Shown: piece by piece, positions 46,382 through 55,525 of the stretch | How the letters are laid out: every line of letters begins with the position of its first letter | Position numbering within the stretch: the first letter of the stretch is position 1 | Assembly (NCBI RefSeq): GCF_011290485.1 | Contig: NZ_CP048029.1 | Location: 2,056,501 to 2,120,500 of the forward strand | DNA from: Caldichromatium japonicum | Lineage (GTDB): Bacteria > Pseudomonadota > Gammaproteobacteria > Chromatiales > Chromatiaceae | Length of the DNA stretch: 64,000 bases | Direction of reading: 5' to 3' | Position numbers and translations under genes: made by a program | The notes under the pieces: generated by a model | Told to the model about the DNA's origin: nothing | The model's database searches: none | Seen by the model: the letters and a program-made list of their open reading frames with translations, nothing else

Positions 46382-47065
46382 ATGATGAGTGAGATAAACG
46401 CGATGCGACTCCTGATCGAAAAAAAACGCGATGCGCTGCAGGCAGGGATCTTGGGGCTCGGCCAGCAGGTGGCGCTCAGCTTGCAGCGTTCGCTCGCTGC
46501 CTTGCGCCAACGCGATCTGGATATGGCGCGCCAGATCATCGACACCGATACCAATATCAACCATGAGCGGCGGGTGTTGGAACAACAGGCGCTGGTCATC
46601 CTCGCAGCGAATCAGCCAGCAGGTCACGACCTGCGTCTGATCGGCGCCTCGCTGGATATGATCTCGGAGCTCGAGCGCATTGCCGACCATGCCGCCGATG
46701 TAGCGCGCATCCTGTTGCGGACACCCAATCTGCCCTTCCCTGACGCGCCGGCCCAACGGATCGTCCAGATGGGTGAGGCGGCTTCGGCCATGTTCGAGCA
46801 GGTCATGACGGTCTATGCCCACAATGGTTCGGCAGAGCAGGCCCGCGCTGCCGTATCCCGTGAACAGGCAGTCGATGCCATGGAAGAGCTGGCGATCCGC
46901 GAGGTCATCACCTGGCTGTGTGACCAGCAGTACGCCTCGTCATTGCTGGGAATGCAGTTGCTATGGATCGCCCATCATTACGAGCGGATTGCCGACCGCG
47001 CGACCAATCTCGCCGAGCGTCTCATTTATATCGAGACCGGCGAGCTCCCAGAGCTCAATCCATAG
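46382..47065 (+). CDS. phoU: PhoU-family phosphate regulator
   Basis: 227 residues, two copies of the three-helix PhoU repeat. Metal-binding acidic motifs lie in DTDTNINHERRVLEQQAL, ISELERIADHAADVARI and HHYERIADRATNLAERLIYI. PhoU restrains the PstSCAB/PhoR system. No pst or pho genes are adjacent. The stop codon TAG directly abuts the end of an insertion sequence, so the original C-terminus or 3' flank may have been altered. Confidence 0.92.
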   Translation: MMSEINAMRLLIEKKRDALQAGILGLGQQVALSLQRSLAALRQRDLDMARQIIDTDTNINHERRVLEQQALVILAANQPAGHDLRLIGASLDMISELERIADHAADVARILLRTPNLPFPDAPAQRIVQMGEAASAMFEQVMTVYAHNGSAEQARAAVSREQAVDAMEELAIREVITWLCDQQYASSLLGMQLLWIAHHYERIADRATNLAERLIYIETGELPELNP

Positions 47066-47888
47066 GGTGTATTCTCAATCAAGTCAACCAGACGATGGTG
47101 CAAGCCAGATAAACGAACGACAGGGAAGACGAGGCGAGCTTGTCGTAGCGCGTGGCGATGCGTCTGAATTGCTGGATGCGACAGAAGAAGCGCTTGATCA
47201 GATTGCGGTTTTTGTAGAGATGCCGGTTGAACGAGCGCGGATTGAGTCGGTTGGAGCGTGGGGGGATGACCGCCTGGCTGCCCTGTGCGGTCACCGTTTC
47301 GACAAGGGCATCCGAGTCGTAACCCTTGTCGGCAATGACGCACTCGGTCGGTTGGTCCTGGATCAACGCCGCGGCCTGCTCGATGTCGGCGACCTGCCCT
47401 GCCGAGAGAATGACGCGCAGCGGATTGCCCAAGGCATCCACCGCAACGTGCAGTTTGGTCGTCAACCCGCCCCGCAAGCGACCGATTTCCTGTTGGCCCG
47501 CTTTTTTGGGGCGCCAGCAGAATGTGAGTGGGCGCGCACGATGGTCGAGTCGATGAACAGATGCTCCATGTCGGCATCGCCTTGCAGTGCGGCGGCCACG
47601 CGCTCCCAAACACCTTTCTCGCGCCAGCGCGAGAAACGCACATATGTCCGGTGCCAGTGGCCCAGCTCGGCTGGCAAATCGCGCCACAGACAGCCGGTGC
47701 GCATGATCCAGAGCACGGCTTTGACAACGCGCCGGTTGTCCCTCGCTGTGCAACCCGGATCGCTCTTCTTCCCCGGTAACAGCTGCTCAATGCGTGCCCA
47801 CCGCTCATCTCATAACATCTTCCGCTCCATCCTGACTCCTGCGCAAAAGTCAGGATATGACCAGACTTCACCCACTGTGAACAGCCCC
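47065..47888. mobile_element. IS5-family (IS427-like) insertion sequence
   Basis: About 824 bp. The left end reads GGGTGTATTCTCAAT next to the phoU stop and the right end, read inward on the minus strand, GGGGCTGTTCACAGT; these imperfect inverted repeats suit the family. It contains the two-frame transposase on the minus strand. No clear target duplication was seen. Confidence 0.75.
47079..47830 (-). pseudogene. IS5-family transposase in two frames, with early in-frame stop
   Basis: The first frame starts ATG at 47830 but meets TGA at its seventh codon (47812-47810), then reads DERWARIEQLLPGKKSDPG and CLWRDLPAELGHWHRTYVRF. At a CCAAAAAAG run (about 47500) the frame shifts, as in programmed -1 frameshifting of this group. 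The second frame carries RLRGGLTTKLHVAVDALGNP and CVIADKGYDSDALVETV, ending at 47079. The DDE catalytic core is spread across both. The early TGA suggests the copy is inactive unless translation begins downstream. Confidence 0.7.
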
Positions 47889-47970
47889 TCGCCATGTCAG
47901 TGACTGTGAACGATTTATGCAGCCTCGCTTGCATATGACATAGCACTATGCGCACGATTGAGAATAGGAC

Positions 47971-48861
47971 CTAATGTAATGATCCCATCGCCGGTATCCT
48001 GAGATAGCGCAAAGCAACGCTTGCCAGGATAATGATGGCGATCAGGCGCCCAAACCAGGCAGCGGCTGGATAGCCGCCACCGTCGATCAATAGACTGACA
48101 GCGGCAAGCACGGCCAAACTGGCTACAGCCAGATGGATGCCTAGCCATCCCGCAGGCGACGGCCAACGCCCTGCCAAGCGTCCCCCCACCCAGGCGGCGA
48201 GCGCACCGACCATCAGGCCGCTGAGCACATCGAGCGGCCAGTGCACCCCGACTGCGACGCGGCTCAAACCCACCAAAACCGCAAGGACGAGCAACAGCAG
48301 ACGGATCTCGATCCAGCGCGTATGTGCGATGAATACGCCGCCGAGGACCGCAGCCGTGATGCTATGACCTGAAGGAAAGCTGGCATGGGTCAATGCGGGT
48401 CCGATGAGATGGAATGCATCGACCGGTAGGATAGCCGGCGGGCGGGCGGCGTCGATCAGTTCCTTCAAACCGCGGCTAGTACCTGTCGCAAGCAGGCCTG
48501 CGAGGATCAAGGCCCACAAGAGGCGGGGCCTATGCCAGCAAAACAAAACCGCTAAGGCCAGCGCCATACGTTCATCGCCCAAAAGGGTCAAGCAAGACCA
48601 CACCCAATCGGGATGGGCAGTCGCTAGGGTATTGAGCCGGAGAAAACCGGCGTGATAGCCACAAATGAATGCAACCCCGAGTCCCAAGATCAGGCAAACC
48701 CCAGCCCAATTCAGCAACCAACGCTCGCCGCTTGCCAAGGGACCGTGATCAAGGGCCATAGCCTGTTGTAAATGCCAGCGCAACCGCTGCAATCGCTCAC
48801 GCAGCCGCGGCCCTGGGCGCTTGGATTCTAGGGCGCATTGTTCAAACATGGATGAGTTCAT
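47971..48861 (-). CDS. PAP2-family membrane phosphatase
   Basis: 296 residues, several TM helices. The three acid-phosphatase motifs are present: KELIDAARP (C1), ASFPSGHSI (C2) and SRVAVGVHWPLDV (C3). This family dephosphorylates undecaprenyl pyrophosphate or other lipid phosphates; an unconserved C-terminal membrane part of about 80 residues follows. The ATG at 48861 is used because upstream sequence overlaps epmA. Lies 14 bp downstream of epmA. Confidence 0.87.
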   Translation of the reverse strand: MNSSMFEQCALESKRPGPRLRERLQRLRWHLQQAMALDHGPLASGERWLLNWAGVCLILGLGVAFICGYHAGFLRLNTLATAHPDWVWSCLTLLGDERMALALAVLFCWHRPRLLWALILAGLLATGTSRGLKELIDAARPPAILPVDAFHLIGPALTHASFPSGHSITAAVLGGVFIAHTRWIEIRLLLLVLAVLVGLSRVAVGVHWPLDVLSGLMVGALAAWVGGRLAGRWPSPAGWLGIHLAVASLAVLAAVSLLIDGGGYPAAAWFGRLIAIIILASVALRYLRIPAMGSLH

Positions 48862-48875
48862 GGGTAACAGACAGT

Positions 48876-49868
48876 TCAGGCATGCTCGATGACAAAGCAT
48901 AAAACGTTATCGATTGCATCAGCCTCTAGGGCGATCATCAGCAGGCGGTCGAGTCCCAGGGCAACCCCAGCGCAATCCGGCAAGCCATATGCCAGTGCCG
49001 CCAGCAGATGGCGATCGATGGGCGGGCAGGTCTGACCGCACGCACGCCGGAGCTCGAGGTCGGCCAAAAAACGCCACTCTTGTTCAGCAGCATCGGTCAG
49101 CTCATGAAAACCGTTAGCCAATTCCAGTCCTTCGACATAGAGCTCGAAGCGGGCGGCAGTGGCCACCCCATCTGACCAACGCAGACGCGCCAGGGCCGCT
49201 TGACTAGGGGGATAGTCATGGATGAATGTCAGACACCCGCGCCCCAGCTCAGGGACTATGAGGTGGGTGAGCAGCAGATCGAGCCAGCCGTCATTGTCGA
49301 GATCAAGCCGCTCGGCCCCGGCAATGCCGGCGCGCTCGGCAAGCGCACGCAACTGACTGGTCTGTGCCGTCCAAGGATCTAGACCCAGGCGCCCCTGAAA
49401 GAGCGCGCGATAACTGATGCGCTCACAGGCGAGGGCGGGACGCTCTAGCGCATACCGGACCAAGGCGGCGACCTCATCCATCAACCGCTGGTCATCCCAG
49501 CCGGGTCGATACCATTCGAGCAAGCTGAACTCGGGATGATGCCAGCGTCCCCGTTCCTCGTCGCGAAAGACCTTGCAAATTTGATAGATCGGCCCGCTGC
49601 CAGCGGCTAGGAGCCGCTTCATGGCAAACTCGGGTGAGGTCTGGAGATACAGAGGACGCGCATCCCCCCACCCTGGCAGGGCAAGCCGGGTAGTCAGGCT
49701 AGCGAGTGCCGGATCGGTCACTGATGCCTGCGACAGGATCGGAGTCTCGACCTCTAGCACGCCGGCCTCGGCAAAGAAGTTACGGATGCGCGCATAGAGG
49801 GCCGCGCGGGCCCGGATCGCCATCTGGTTTGCGCTAGGACGCCACGCAAGGCCTGGAGATTCGGTCAT
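48876..49868 (-). CDS. epmA: Elongation factor P--(R)-beta-lysine ligase EpmA (PoxA/GenX)
   Basis: 330 residues. It is a class II lysyl-tRNA synthetase paralogue lacking the anticodon domain. Motif 1 (FFAEAGVLEVETPILSQAS), motif 2 (YQICKVFRDEERGRWHHPEF) and motif 3 (GVALGLDRLLMIAL) are visible. It attaches beta-lysine to Lys34 of EF-P. Lies just downstream of efp (24-bp gap); epmB is divergent. Confidence 0.95.
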   Translation of the reverse strand: MTESPGLAWRPSANQMAIRARAALYARIRNFFAEAGVLEVETPILSQASVTDPALASLTTRLALPGWGDARPLYLQTSPEFAMKRLLAAGSGPIYQICKVFRDEERGRWHHPEFSLLEWYRPGWDDQRLMDEVAALVRYALERPALACERISYRALFQGRLGLDPWTAQTSQLRALAERAGIAGAERLDLDNDGWLDLLLTHLIVPELGRGCLTFIHDYPPSQAALARLRWSDGVATAARFELYVEGLELANGFHELTDAAEQEWRFLADLELRRACGQTCPPIDRHLLAALAYGLPDCAGVALGLDRLLMIALEADAIDNVLCFVIEHA

Positions 49869-49892
49869 CCTCGCACTGTCTAGAGCGCCGGT

Positions 49893-50468
49893 TTATGCTG
49901 AATCCTTGACACGCGAAACATATTCGCCGGTGCGGGTATCGACCTTGATCAGCTCACCAGTCTGGATGAACAAGGGCACCCGGACCACGGCGCCAGTCTC
50001 GAGCGTGGCCGGTTTGCTACCGCCACTCGAGGTATCGCCGCGCACCCCCGGATCGGTCTCGACCACAGCGAGCACCACAAAGGTCGGCGGCTCGACCGAC
50101 AGGGGGGCCCCGTTCCACAAGGTCACCTTACAGATATCCTGCTCCTTGATCCATTTGGCGGCCTCGCCGACAGCCGCAGCGCTGGCGGTCATCTGTTCAT
50201 AGGTCGTCTGATCCATGAAATACCAGTCATTGCCGTCGTTATAGAGATACTGCATGTCGGTATCATGGACATCGGCGGCCTCGACCGTATCGCCGGACTT
50301 AAAGGTCTTTTCGATGACCCGTCCGGTCTTAAGATTGCGCACCTTGACGCGATTGAATGCCTGACCCTTGCCGGGCTTGACGAACTCGTTTTCGAGGATG
50401 GCGTAGGGATCGCCATCCAGCATGATCTTGAGCCCGCCCCTGAATTCATTCGTACTATAAGACGCCAT
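49893..50468 (-). CDS. efp: Elongation factor P
   Basis: 191 residues, three-domain EF-P. The beta-lysylated residue is K34 in [15 protein letters not shown]. It relieves ribosome stalling at polyproline. The ATG at 50468 is preferred to an upstream frame start because GAGGA precedes it and [12 protein letters not shown] is the family N-terminus. Its start codon lies on the opposite strand to an ATG at 50467 in the epmB frame. Confidence 0.96.
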   Translation of the reverse strand: MASYSTNEFRGGLKIMLDGDPYAILENEFVKPGKGQAFNRVKVRNLKTGRVIEKTFKSGDTVEAADVHDTDMQYLYNDGNDWYFMDQTTYEQMTASAAAVGEAAKWIKEQDICKVTLWNGAPLSVEPPTFVVLAVVETDPGVRGDTSSGGSKPATLETGAVVRVPLFIQTGELIKVDTRTGEYVSRVKDSA

Positions 50469-50502
50469 GTCATCCTCACAACAACTGCTATTAAAGTTCA
50501 AA

Positions 50503-51498
50503 ATGGTAACCCAAGGGCAGGGCCTTTGTCAGAAGCCGCAAGGGATAATCAGGGCTGCGACCTTCACGCGTGTCGCCGATCTCTTGAACTTTGTCGGGGT
50601 TGCCTACGAGCACATTCCCGATCTGGACGAGGCACCTGGGACTTTTGGTCTCAAGGTGCCTCGTGCCTTCGCCGAACGTATGCGGCGCGCTGACCCAGAT
50701 GACCCGCTCCTGCGCCAGGTGCTGCCCCGGCGCGCAGAGCACCAGAGCATCGCGGGCTATAGCGAAGACCCAGTCGCCGATCGGTCAGCCGAGCGCGTCC
50801 CGGGACTCCTGGTCAAATATGCCGGACGTGCACTGGTGGTCACGACCGGCGCCTGCGCCATCCATTGCCGCTATTGTTTTCGCCGTCATTTCCAGTATCC
50901 CTCCCTGGGAACGCATCTAGAAGCAATCCTCGCGGCGATCGCCGCCGACCAGTCGCTGAACGAGGTCATCCTCAGTGGCGGTGATCCCCTGATGCTTTCC
51001 GATGACCGGCTCGCTGAACTGATCGGACGGTTGAGCCAGATCCGTCAGCTCAAGCGGCTGCGTATCCATAGCCGCGTTCCTGTCGTCTGGCCTGAACGGC
51101 TGAACAACCGCTTGGCGCAGATCCTGTCTGGAGGTCGGCTGACGGGCATCTTGGTGATCCATGCCAATCACCCGCATGAGCTCAGCGAAACGGTCTGCGC
51201 CACCCTGCGCGATTGGCGCACCCTGGGCCTGACCTTGCTTAACCAAAGCGTCTTGCTCAAAGGGGTCAATGATCAAATTGCTACCTTGGCTGAATTGAGC
51301 GAACGGCTGTTTGCCTGCGGGGTCCTGCCCTATTATCTGCATGCACTCGACCGGGTCGCCGGCAGCGCCCATTTTGCAGTCGAGGATACCCAGGCCCAGT
51401 CATTGATTGCGGGGCTGCGGGCGCGTCTGCCTGGCTATCTGGTCCCGCGGTTGGTGCGCGAGCATCCCCGGGCGCCTGCGAAACAGCCGTTCATCTAA
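50503..51498 (+). CDS. epmB: EF-P lysine 2,3-aminomutase EpmB (YjeK)
   Basis: 331 residues. It is a radical-SAM, PLP-dependent enzyme making (R)-beta-lysine for [23 protein letters not shown] and [11 protein letters not shown], then the cluster motif [13 protein letters not shown] and [14 protein letters not shown] are typical. The start is uncertain: an in-frame ATG at 50467 overlaps the efp start codon and would leave no room for promoters; ATG 50503 is chosen without a clear ribosome site. The first 30 residues do not resemble other EpmB proteins, so an early frameshift is possible. Confidence 0.92.
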   Translation: MVTQGQGLCQKPQGIIRAATFTRVADLLNFVGVAYEHIPDLDEAPGTFGLKVPRAFAERMRRADPDDPLLRQVLPRRAEHQSIAGYSEDPVADRSAERVPGLLVKYAGRALVVTTGACAIHCRYCFRRHFQYPSLGTHLEAILAAIAADQSLNEVILSGGDPLMLSDDRLAELIGRLSQIRQLKRLRIHSRVPVVWPERLNNRLAQILSGGRLTGILVIHANHPHELSETVCATLRDWRTLGLTLLNQSVLLKGVNDQIATLAELSERLFACGVLPYYLHALDRVAGSAHFAVEDTQAQSLIAGLRARLPGYLVPRLVREHPRAPAKQPFI

Positions 51499-51585
51499 AG
51501 ACAATATCCAAGAGGCTTTTACCGCACGACCGGTAAGTTCGATAATCCGACAACATGCCCTGGAGCTGATGCGGACGACATCCCA

Positions 51586-53625
51586 ATGCCTGTGCCCAGT
51601 CATCAACCGACGCTGCTCATCATCACCTCCGAGACCAGCGAAGCGGAACGGCTGATGGCCGTGCTTCGCGAGTCGCATCTTGCCAAACAAGCGCTGACAG
51701 TTCCCAATGCCGAGCATTTAGAACGGGCGATCGGGAATCACAGCTGCGATCTGGTCCTCTGTTGCGCCTATGACCGCGACATCGATGTCGATGCCGTGCT
51801 CGCAACCTATCAGCGTCTCGGGGCCGACATCCCTTTGATCCTCATCACCGATCCCGATAGCTGGGAAACAGACGTCAGCCGGGCGCGCCGCGCCGGGGTA
51901 CGCGATCTGGTGCGGCGCGGTGATAGTGAACACCTGTGTTTGAGCGCGATGCGCGAGCTCAACGATCTGCGCGCGCGGCGCACCGCCAAGGGACTTAACC
52001 AGCGCCTGGAGCGCTGTGACCAGGCGGCCCTAAGCCTGGCGGATGTCTGCGGCGCTGGCGTGGCCCTCATCCAAGATGGTCTCCACATGCAGGCCAACCC
52101 TGCTTATGCCGGACTCTTTGGGTATGTCTCGCCTGAGGATATCCTCGCGCTTCCCCTGCTCGATCTGATCGCCCCCGAGGATCATCCAGGCCTCCGCGAC
52201 CTGCTCAAGGCAATCGACCCGGACAATCCACCCCTGCCCACTACTATCGAGGCAACCTGTGTGCGCGCCGATGCGAGCCGCTTTCGGGCACTCTTACTCT
52301 TCGCCCCTAGCACCTTCGAAGATGAGCCCTGCCTGCGCCTGATCGCCCAGCCCCTCACGATCCCCAGCTCATCTGTCGCCACCAAGGTCTGCTTCGCAGC
52401 AGGACGTCCTGGACTCATACCGCTGATCGAGGAGATCGAGCGCCATATCGATCAGCAGCGCTATGTCAGCCATCCCTTTGCCATCTTTTTCATCCATGTC
52501 CCCAAGGCCGCAGATCTGATGCGCGACATGGGTTTATCGATCGGGCTCGAGGTGATGGATGAATTCAGTGAGTCACTGGCCAATCTCATCGGCAAGCGCG
52601 GTATCCTGGCAAGGGTCGGTCTGGATGGTTTCGGGCTGGTCGTCCCGGGGCTCGATGAGTCATCCGCCCAGGCCCTGGCCGCTGAGCTCAGCGCCAAGGC
52701 GCGCCTGCCGCTGCGTGTCCCGATCCAAGAGAACAGGCCACCGGATTGCAAAGTGGGTTATTTCGTGGTGCGCGATCGCGCCTCAGCGCCAGAGGATATC
52801 CTCAACGCTGCCTATCGGCTGTGCGTCGGTCAGCCGCCCGGCAGCGACGCCGTCTCTGTTGCTGCAAGTCAGGATCAAGAAGAGGCCATGGCCCGCAAGA
52901 TCGAATTTGCCCTGCGCAATGATCAGCTCAAATTGAGCTATCAGCCCATCATCAGTCTCATGGGTGATAATCAGGAAAACTATTCCGTCCTGTTGCGCCT
53001 ATTCGATGAAGACGAGAACCTATTCGAGGCCAAAGAGTTTATTCGGGTCGCTGTCCGTCAGGGCCTGATTGAAGAGCTCGACCGCTGGGTCATGCGTTCA
53101 GCGATCGAGGTCGTCGGGCAACGCCGGCGCGCTGGGCACAACCTGAGCCTATTCGTCACCCTCGCCGAGGAGAGTTTCCGTAATCCAAACTTTGTGCTCT
53201 GGATCTGCGATTGGCTGCGCGAGTTCGATGTCCGCGGCAATTGGCTGACGATCCAGTTTCATGAGGAATCGGTGATCGGCAACCTCGCCAGTATCGGCAA
53301 ATTAATCGAGACGCTACGTAAGATCAAATGCCGGGTGGCCATCAGCCATTTTGGCACGGCTGATCGCCCGGAGATCTTACTCCAAGCCCTGTCGCTCGAT
53401 TTCGTGCTGTTTCAACCAGAGCTCGCGCGCGGCCTAGCCGACGATCCCCCGAAACAGCAGCGTTTGATGCAGCTTGCCACCCTTGCCCGCGAATTCAATG
53501 TCAAGAGCGTGGTCACCGGGGTCGAAGATGCGCGTACCCTGACCGTCCTCTGGACTGCCGGGGTTGACTATGTCCAGGGCAACTTTCTCCAGCGTCCCTC
53601 CCCCACCATCGAGATCCAGACCTAG
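51586..53625 (+). CDS. FimX-like degenerate REC-PAS-GGDEF-EAL protein
   Basis: 679 residues, close to Pseudomonas FimX in size and order. The receiver (about 1-130) lacks the phospho-acceptor (CDLVLCCAYDRD). A PAS-like domain (LIQDGLHMQANPAYAGLFGY) follows, then GGDEF with the active motif replaced (VGLDGFGLVVPG), then EAL with the motif replaced by SVLLR (NYSVLLRLFDEDENLFEAKE). Such proteins bind c-di-GMP without turning it over and control type IV pilus assembly. The next gene, an ExeA-OmpA fusion, supports an envelope-assembly role (inference). Confidence 0.85.
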   Translation: MPVPSHQPTLLIITSETSEAERLMAVLRESHLAKQALTVPNAEHLERAIGNHSCDLVLCCAYDRDIDVDAVLATYQRLGADIPLILITDPDSWETDVSRARRAGVRDLVRRGDSEHLCLSAMRELNDLRARRTAKGLNQRLERCDQAALSLADVCGAGVALIQDGLHMQANPAYAGLFGYVSPEDILALPLLDLIAPEDHPGLRDLLKAIDPDNPPLPTTIEATCVRADASRFRALLLFAPSTFEDEPCLRLIAQPLTIPSSSVATKVCFAAGRPGLIPLIEEIERHIDQQRYVSHPFAIFFIHVPKAADLMRDMGLSIGLEVMDEFSESLANLIGKRGILARVGLDGFGLVVPGLDESSAQALAAELSAKARLPLRVPIQENRPPDCKVGYFVVRDRASAPEDILNAAYRLCVGQPPGSDAVSVAASQDQEEAMARKIEFALRNDQLKLSYQPIISLMGDNQENYSVLLRLFDEDENLFEAKEFIRVAVRQGLIEELDRWVMRSAIEVVGQRRRAGHNLSLFVTLAEESFRNPNFVLWICDWLREFDVRGNWLTIQFHEESVIGNLASIGKLIETLRKIKCRVAISHFGTADRPEILLQALSLDFVLFQPELARGLADDPPKQQRLMQLATLAREFNVKSVVTGVEDARTLTVLWTAGVDYVQGNFLQRPSPTIEIQT

Positions 53626-53676
53626 GTTGTGCTCAACGACGGTTGATGGCGGGCAAGCAGACGATAGACCGAACCG

Positions 53677-55515
53677 ATGTACGAATCCTTCTTCGGCCTC
53701 AAACGCAGGCCATTCGCGCCCTTGCCTGATCCGGCGCTTTTTTATCCAAGCCCAGGCCATCGCCAGGCCATGCGACTGGTTGCCTCGCCCTTGCATACCG
53801 CAGGCGGCTGGCTGCTGTTGACTGGCGATGCAGGGGTCGGGAAGACTGCCCTCGCCCGTTATCTGATCGAGCAGACGAAGGATCGGGGGATTGGCTATGT
53901 CCATGCCGGTCCTCGTGCCGGTATACTCCTGCATGCGATCGGCACCGCATATGGTTTCCCGCAACCGGCGTCGGCGGACCTCGCCAGCCAAAGGCGAACC
54001 CTGGCCGCCACCTTCGCCGAGCTAGCCACCCAAGGATACCCCCCACTTTTGATTATCGACGGTGCCCAAGATCTCGATCACAAGGAGCTTGAGGGGCTTT
54101 TGAGCCTCGACCCAGACGACAGGCTGCGTCTGCTGCTCCTTGGGCGTTCTGAACTGGGCGAGAGACTCAGGCAGCCTGGCTATGAAGTCATTCGCGCGCG
54201 GATTGTCTTATTTTATCAGCTCAACCCCCTCAATCCGGACGAAACCAGCCGCTATATCCGCTATCGTCTCCAACAGGTTGGTGGGTCCCCAGACCTCTTT
54301 ACACCCCAGGCCGTCGCGTCCATCTTCACGCATAGTCGCGGGCTGCCGCGCCTGATCAACCTACTATGCGAACAAGCCTTGATCCTCGCCTATCAGCGCG
54401 GCGCACGCTCGATCGATGAACAGCTGATCGCGCAAGCGATGTGCGACCCACCACCGCTGGACCTCGATCCAAGCGGTGCCCCGGGAGCGCAACCCTCGCC
54501 CCCTGACTCAGGGGTGCGATTCGACCAGCAGGAGCGGCTGGCTCGCACCAGCGAACGGCCTCTAGCATCAGCATCTTCCCTGGACCTCGCCTCTTTCAAG
54601 CCTCATCCTCCCGATGCGCTGCCTGTCTTTTACCTCAAATCTGCAGCGCCCGAATCTGCAGCGCCCGAACCCAGCGTAGAGGCACCAGAACACCCAGCGG
54701 TCCAGAATGGGCGTTTATCACCCCACTACCGCCGGCCTTTTGCAAGGCCTATCCCCATCCTAATCGCCGGCATCCTCGTTATCGCGGGGCTCATTGGCTG
54801 GTATCTCTATGTGGGCCGGATCTGGATAGATGCTACCCCGCAAGCCGTTTCCTTGGCGGATACTGATCGCCCGCTCCCTGAATCCGTCTTAGATACGCCT
54901 GCAAGCCCCGAACCCAGCCCGCTATCCTCCTCCGCCGAGATGCCCCTGTCCGAAACCGGTGCAGAGCAACCGGGATTCGAGGATCTGATCAGCCTGGCCC
55001 AGGAGCCAAGCGGACCAACACATCAACCCCTATCCGCGCATCGCGATACCGCAGCGACAGACGACGGCGAACCTAAGCCAAACCTTGCGGGGATTGCTGA
55101 ACGTTTGACCGCGTTAGGCATCGCCTATGAATGGCGGAGCCCTTCTCATCTGCGCGCCGATCTCTCGCCCAAGATCCAATTTCGCGAGGGAAGCGTGGCC
55201 CTCGACGAGCCGGCGCGCGCATTCCTCGCCCAGATTGCGGCAGTGGTACGCGAGGCAGGCGATATCCGCCTCCATGTTCGCGCCCACACCGACAGCCACG
55301 GTGCCCAGACCAACAATCAACGGCTGTCACAACGGCGAGCGGCGGATGTCGCCTTTGTCCTGCGACTCAACGGCATCCCCAATTCGCGCATCACCTACGA
55401 GGGCAAGGGCTCGTCTGAACCCCGTTTCAGTCCTGAGGAGGAGCGCCGCCTTGGGCCAGAGATCAACCGCCGGATCGAGATCGATCTGATCGCAGGCACA
55501 GACGGGCGTTATTGA
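53677..55515 (+). CDS. ExeA/GspA-type AAA ATPase fused to a periplasmic OmpA domain
   Basis: 612 residues. MYESFFGLKRRPFAPLPDP is the ExeA N-terminus; Walker A is GDAGVGKT (50-57), Walker B LLIIDGAQDL, and the helical lid FTHSRGLPRLINLLCEQAL. A Pro-rich linker (with a 15-bp tandem repeat coding ESAAP) leads to one TM helix near 358-378, a second acidic and Pro-rich linker, and a C-terminal OmpA peptidoglycan-binding domain (RLHVRAHTDSHGAQTNNQRL, SQRRAADVAFVL, NRRIEI). ExeA normally ends in a PG_binding_1 domain, so this is a domain swap. Likely role: inserting a secretin or pilus machine through peptidoglycan. Confidence 0.85.
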   Translation: MYESFFGLKRRPFAPLPDPALFYPSPGHRQAMRLVASPLHTAGGWLLLTGDAGVGKTALARYLIEQTKDRGIGYVHAGPRAGILLHAIGTAYGFPQPASADLASQRRTLAATFAELATQGYPPLLIIDGAQDLDHKELEGLLSLDPDDRLRLLLLGRSELGERLRQPGYEVIRARIVLFYQLNPLNPDETSRYIRYRLQQVGGSPDLFTPQAVASIFTHSRGLPRLINLLCEQALILAYQRGARSIDEQLIAQAMCDPPPLDLDPSGAPGAQPSPPDSGVRFDQQERLARTSERPLASASSLDLASFKPHPPDALPVFYLKSAAPESAAPEPSVEAPEHPAVQNGRLSPHYRRPFARPIPILIAGILVIAGLIGWYLYVGRIWIDATPQAVSLADTDRPLPESVLDTPASPEPSPLSSSAEMPLSETGAEQPGFEDLISLAQEPSGPTHQPLSAHRDTAATDDGEPKPNLAGIAERLTALGIAYEWRSPSHLRADLSPKIQFREGSVALDEPARAFLAQIAAVVREAGDIRLHVRAHTDSHGAQTNNQRLSQRRAADVAFVLRLNGIPNSRITYEGKGSSEPRFSPEEERRLGPEINRRIEIDLIAGTDGRY

Positions 55516-55525
55516 TAAGAAACAA

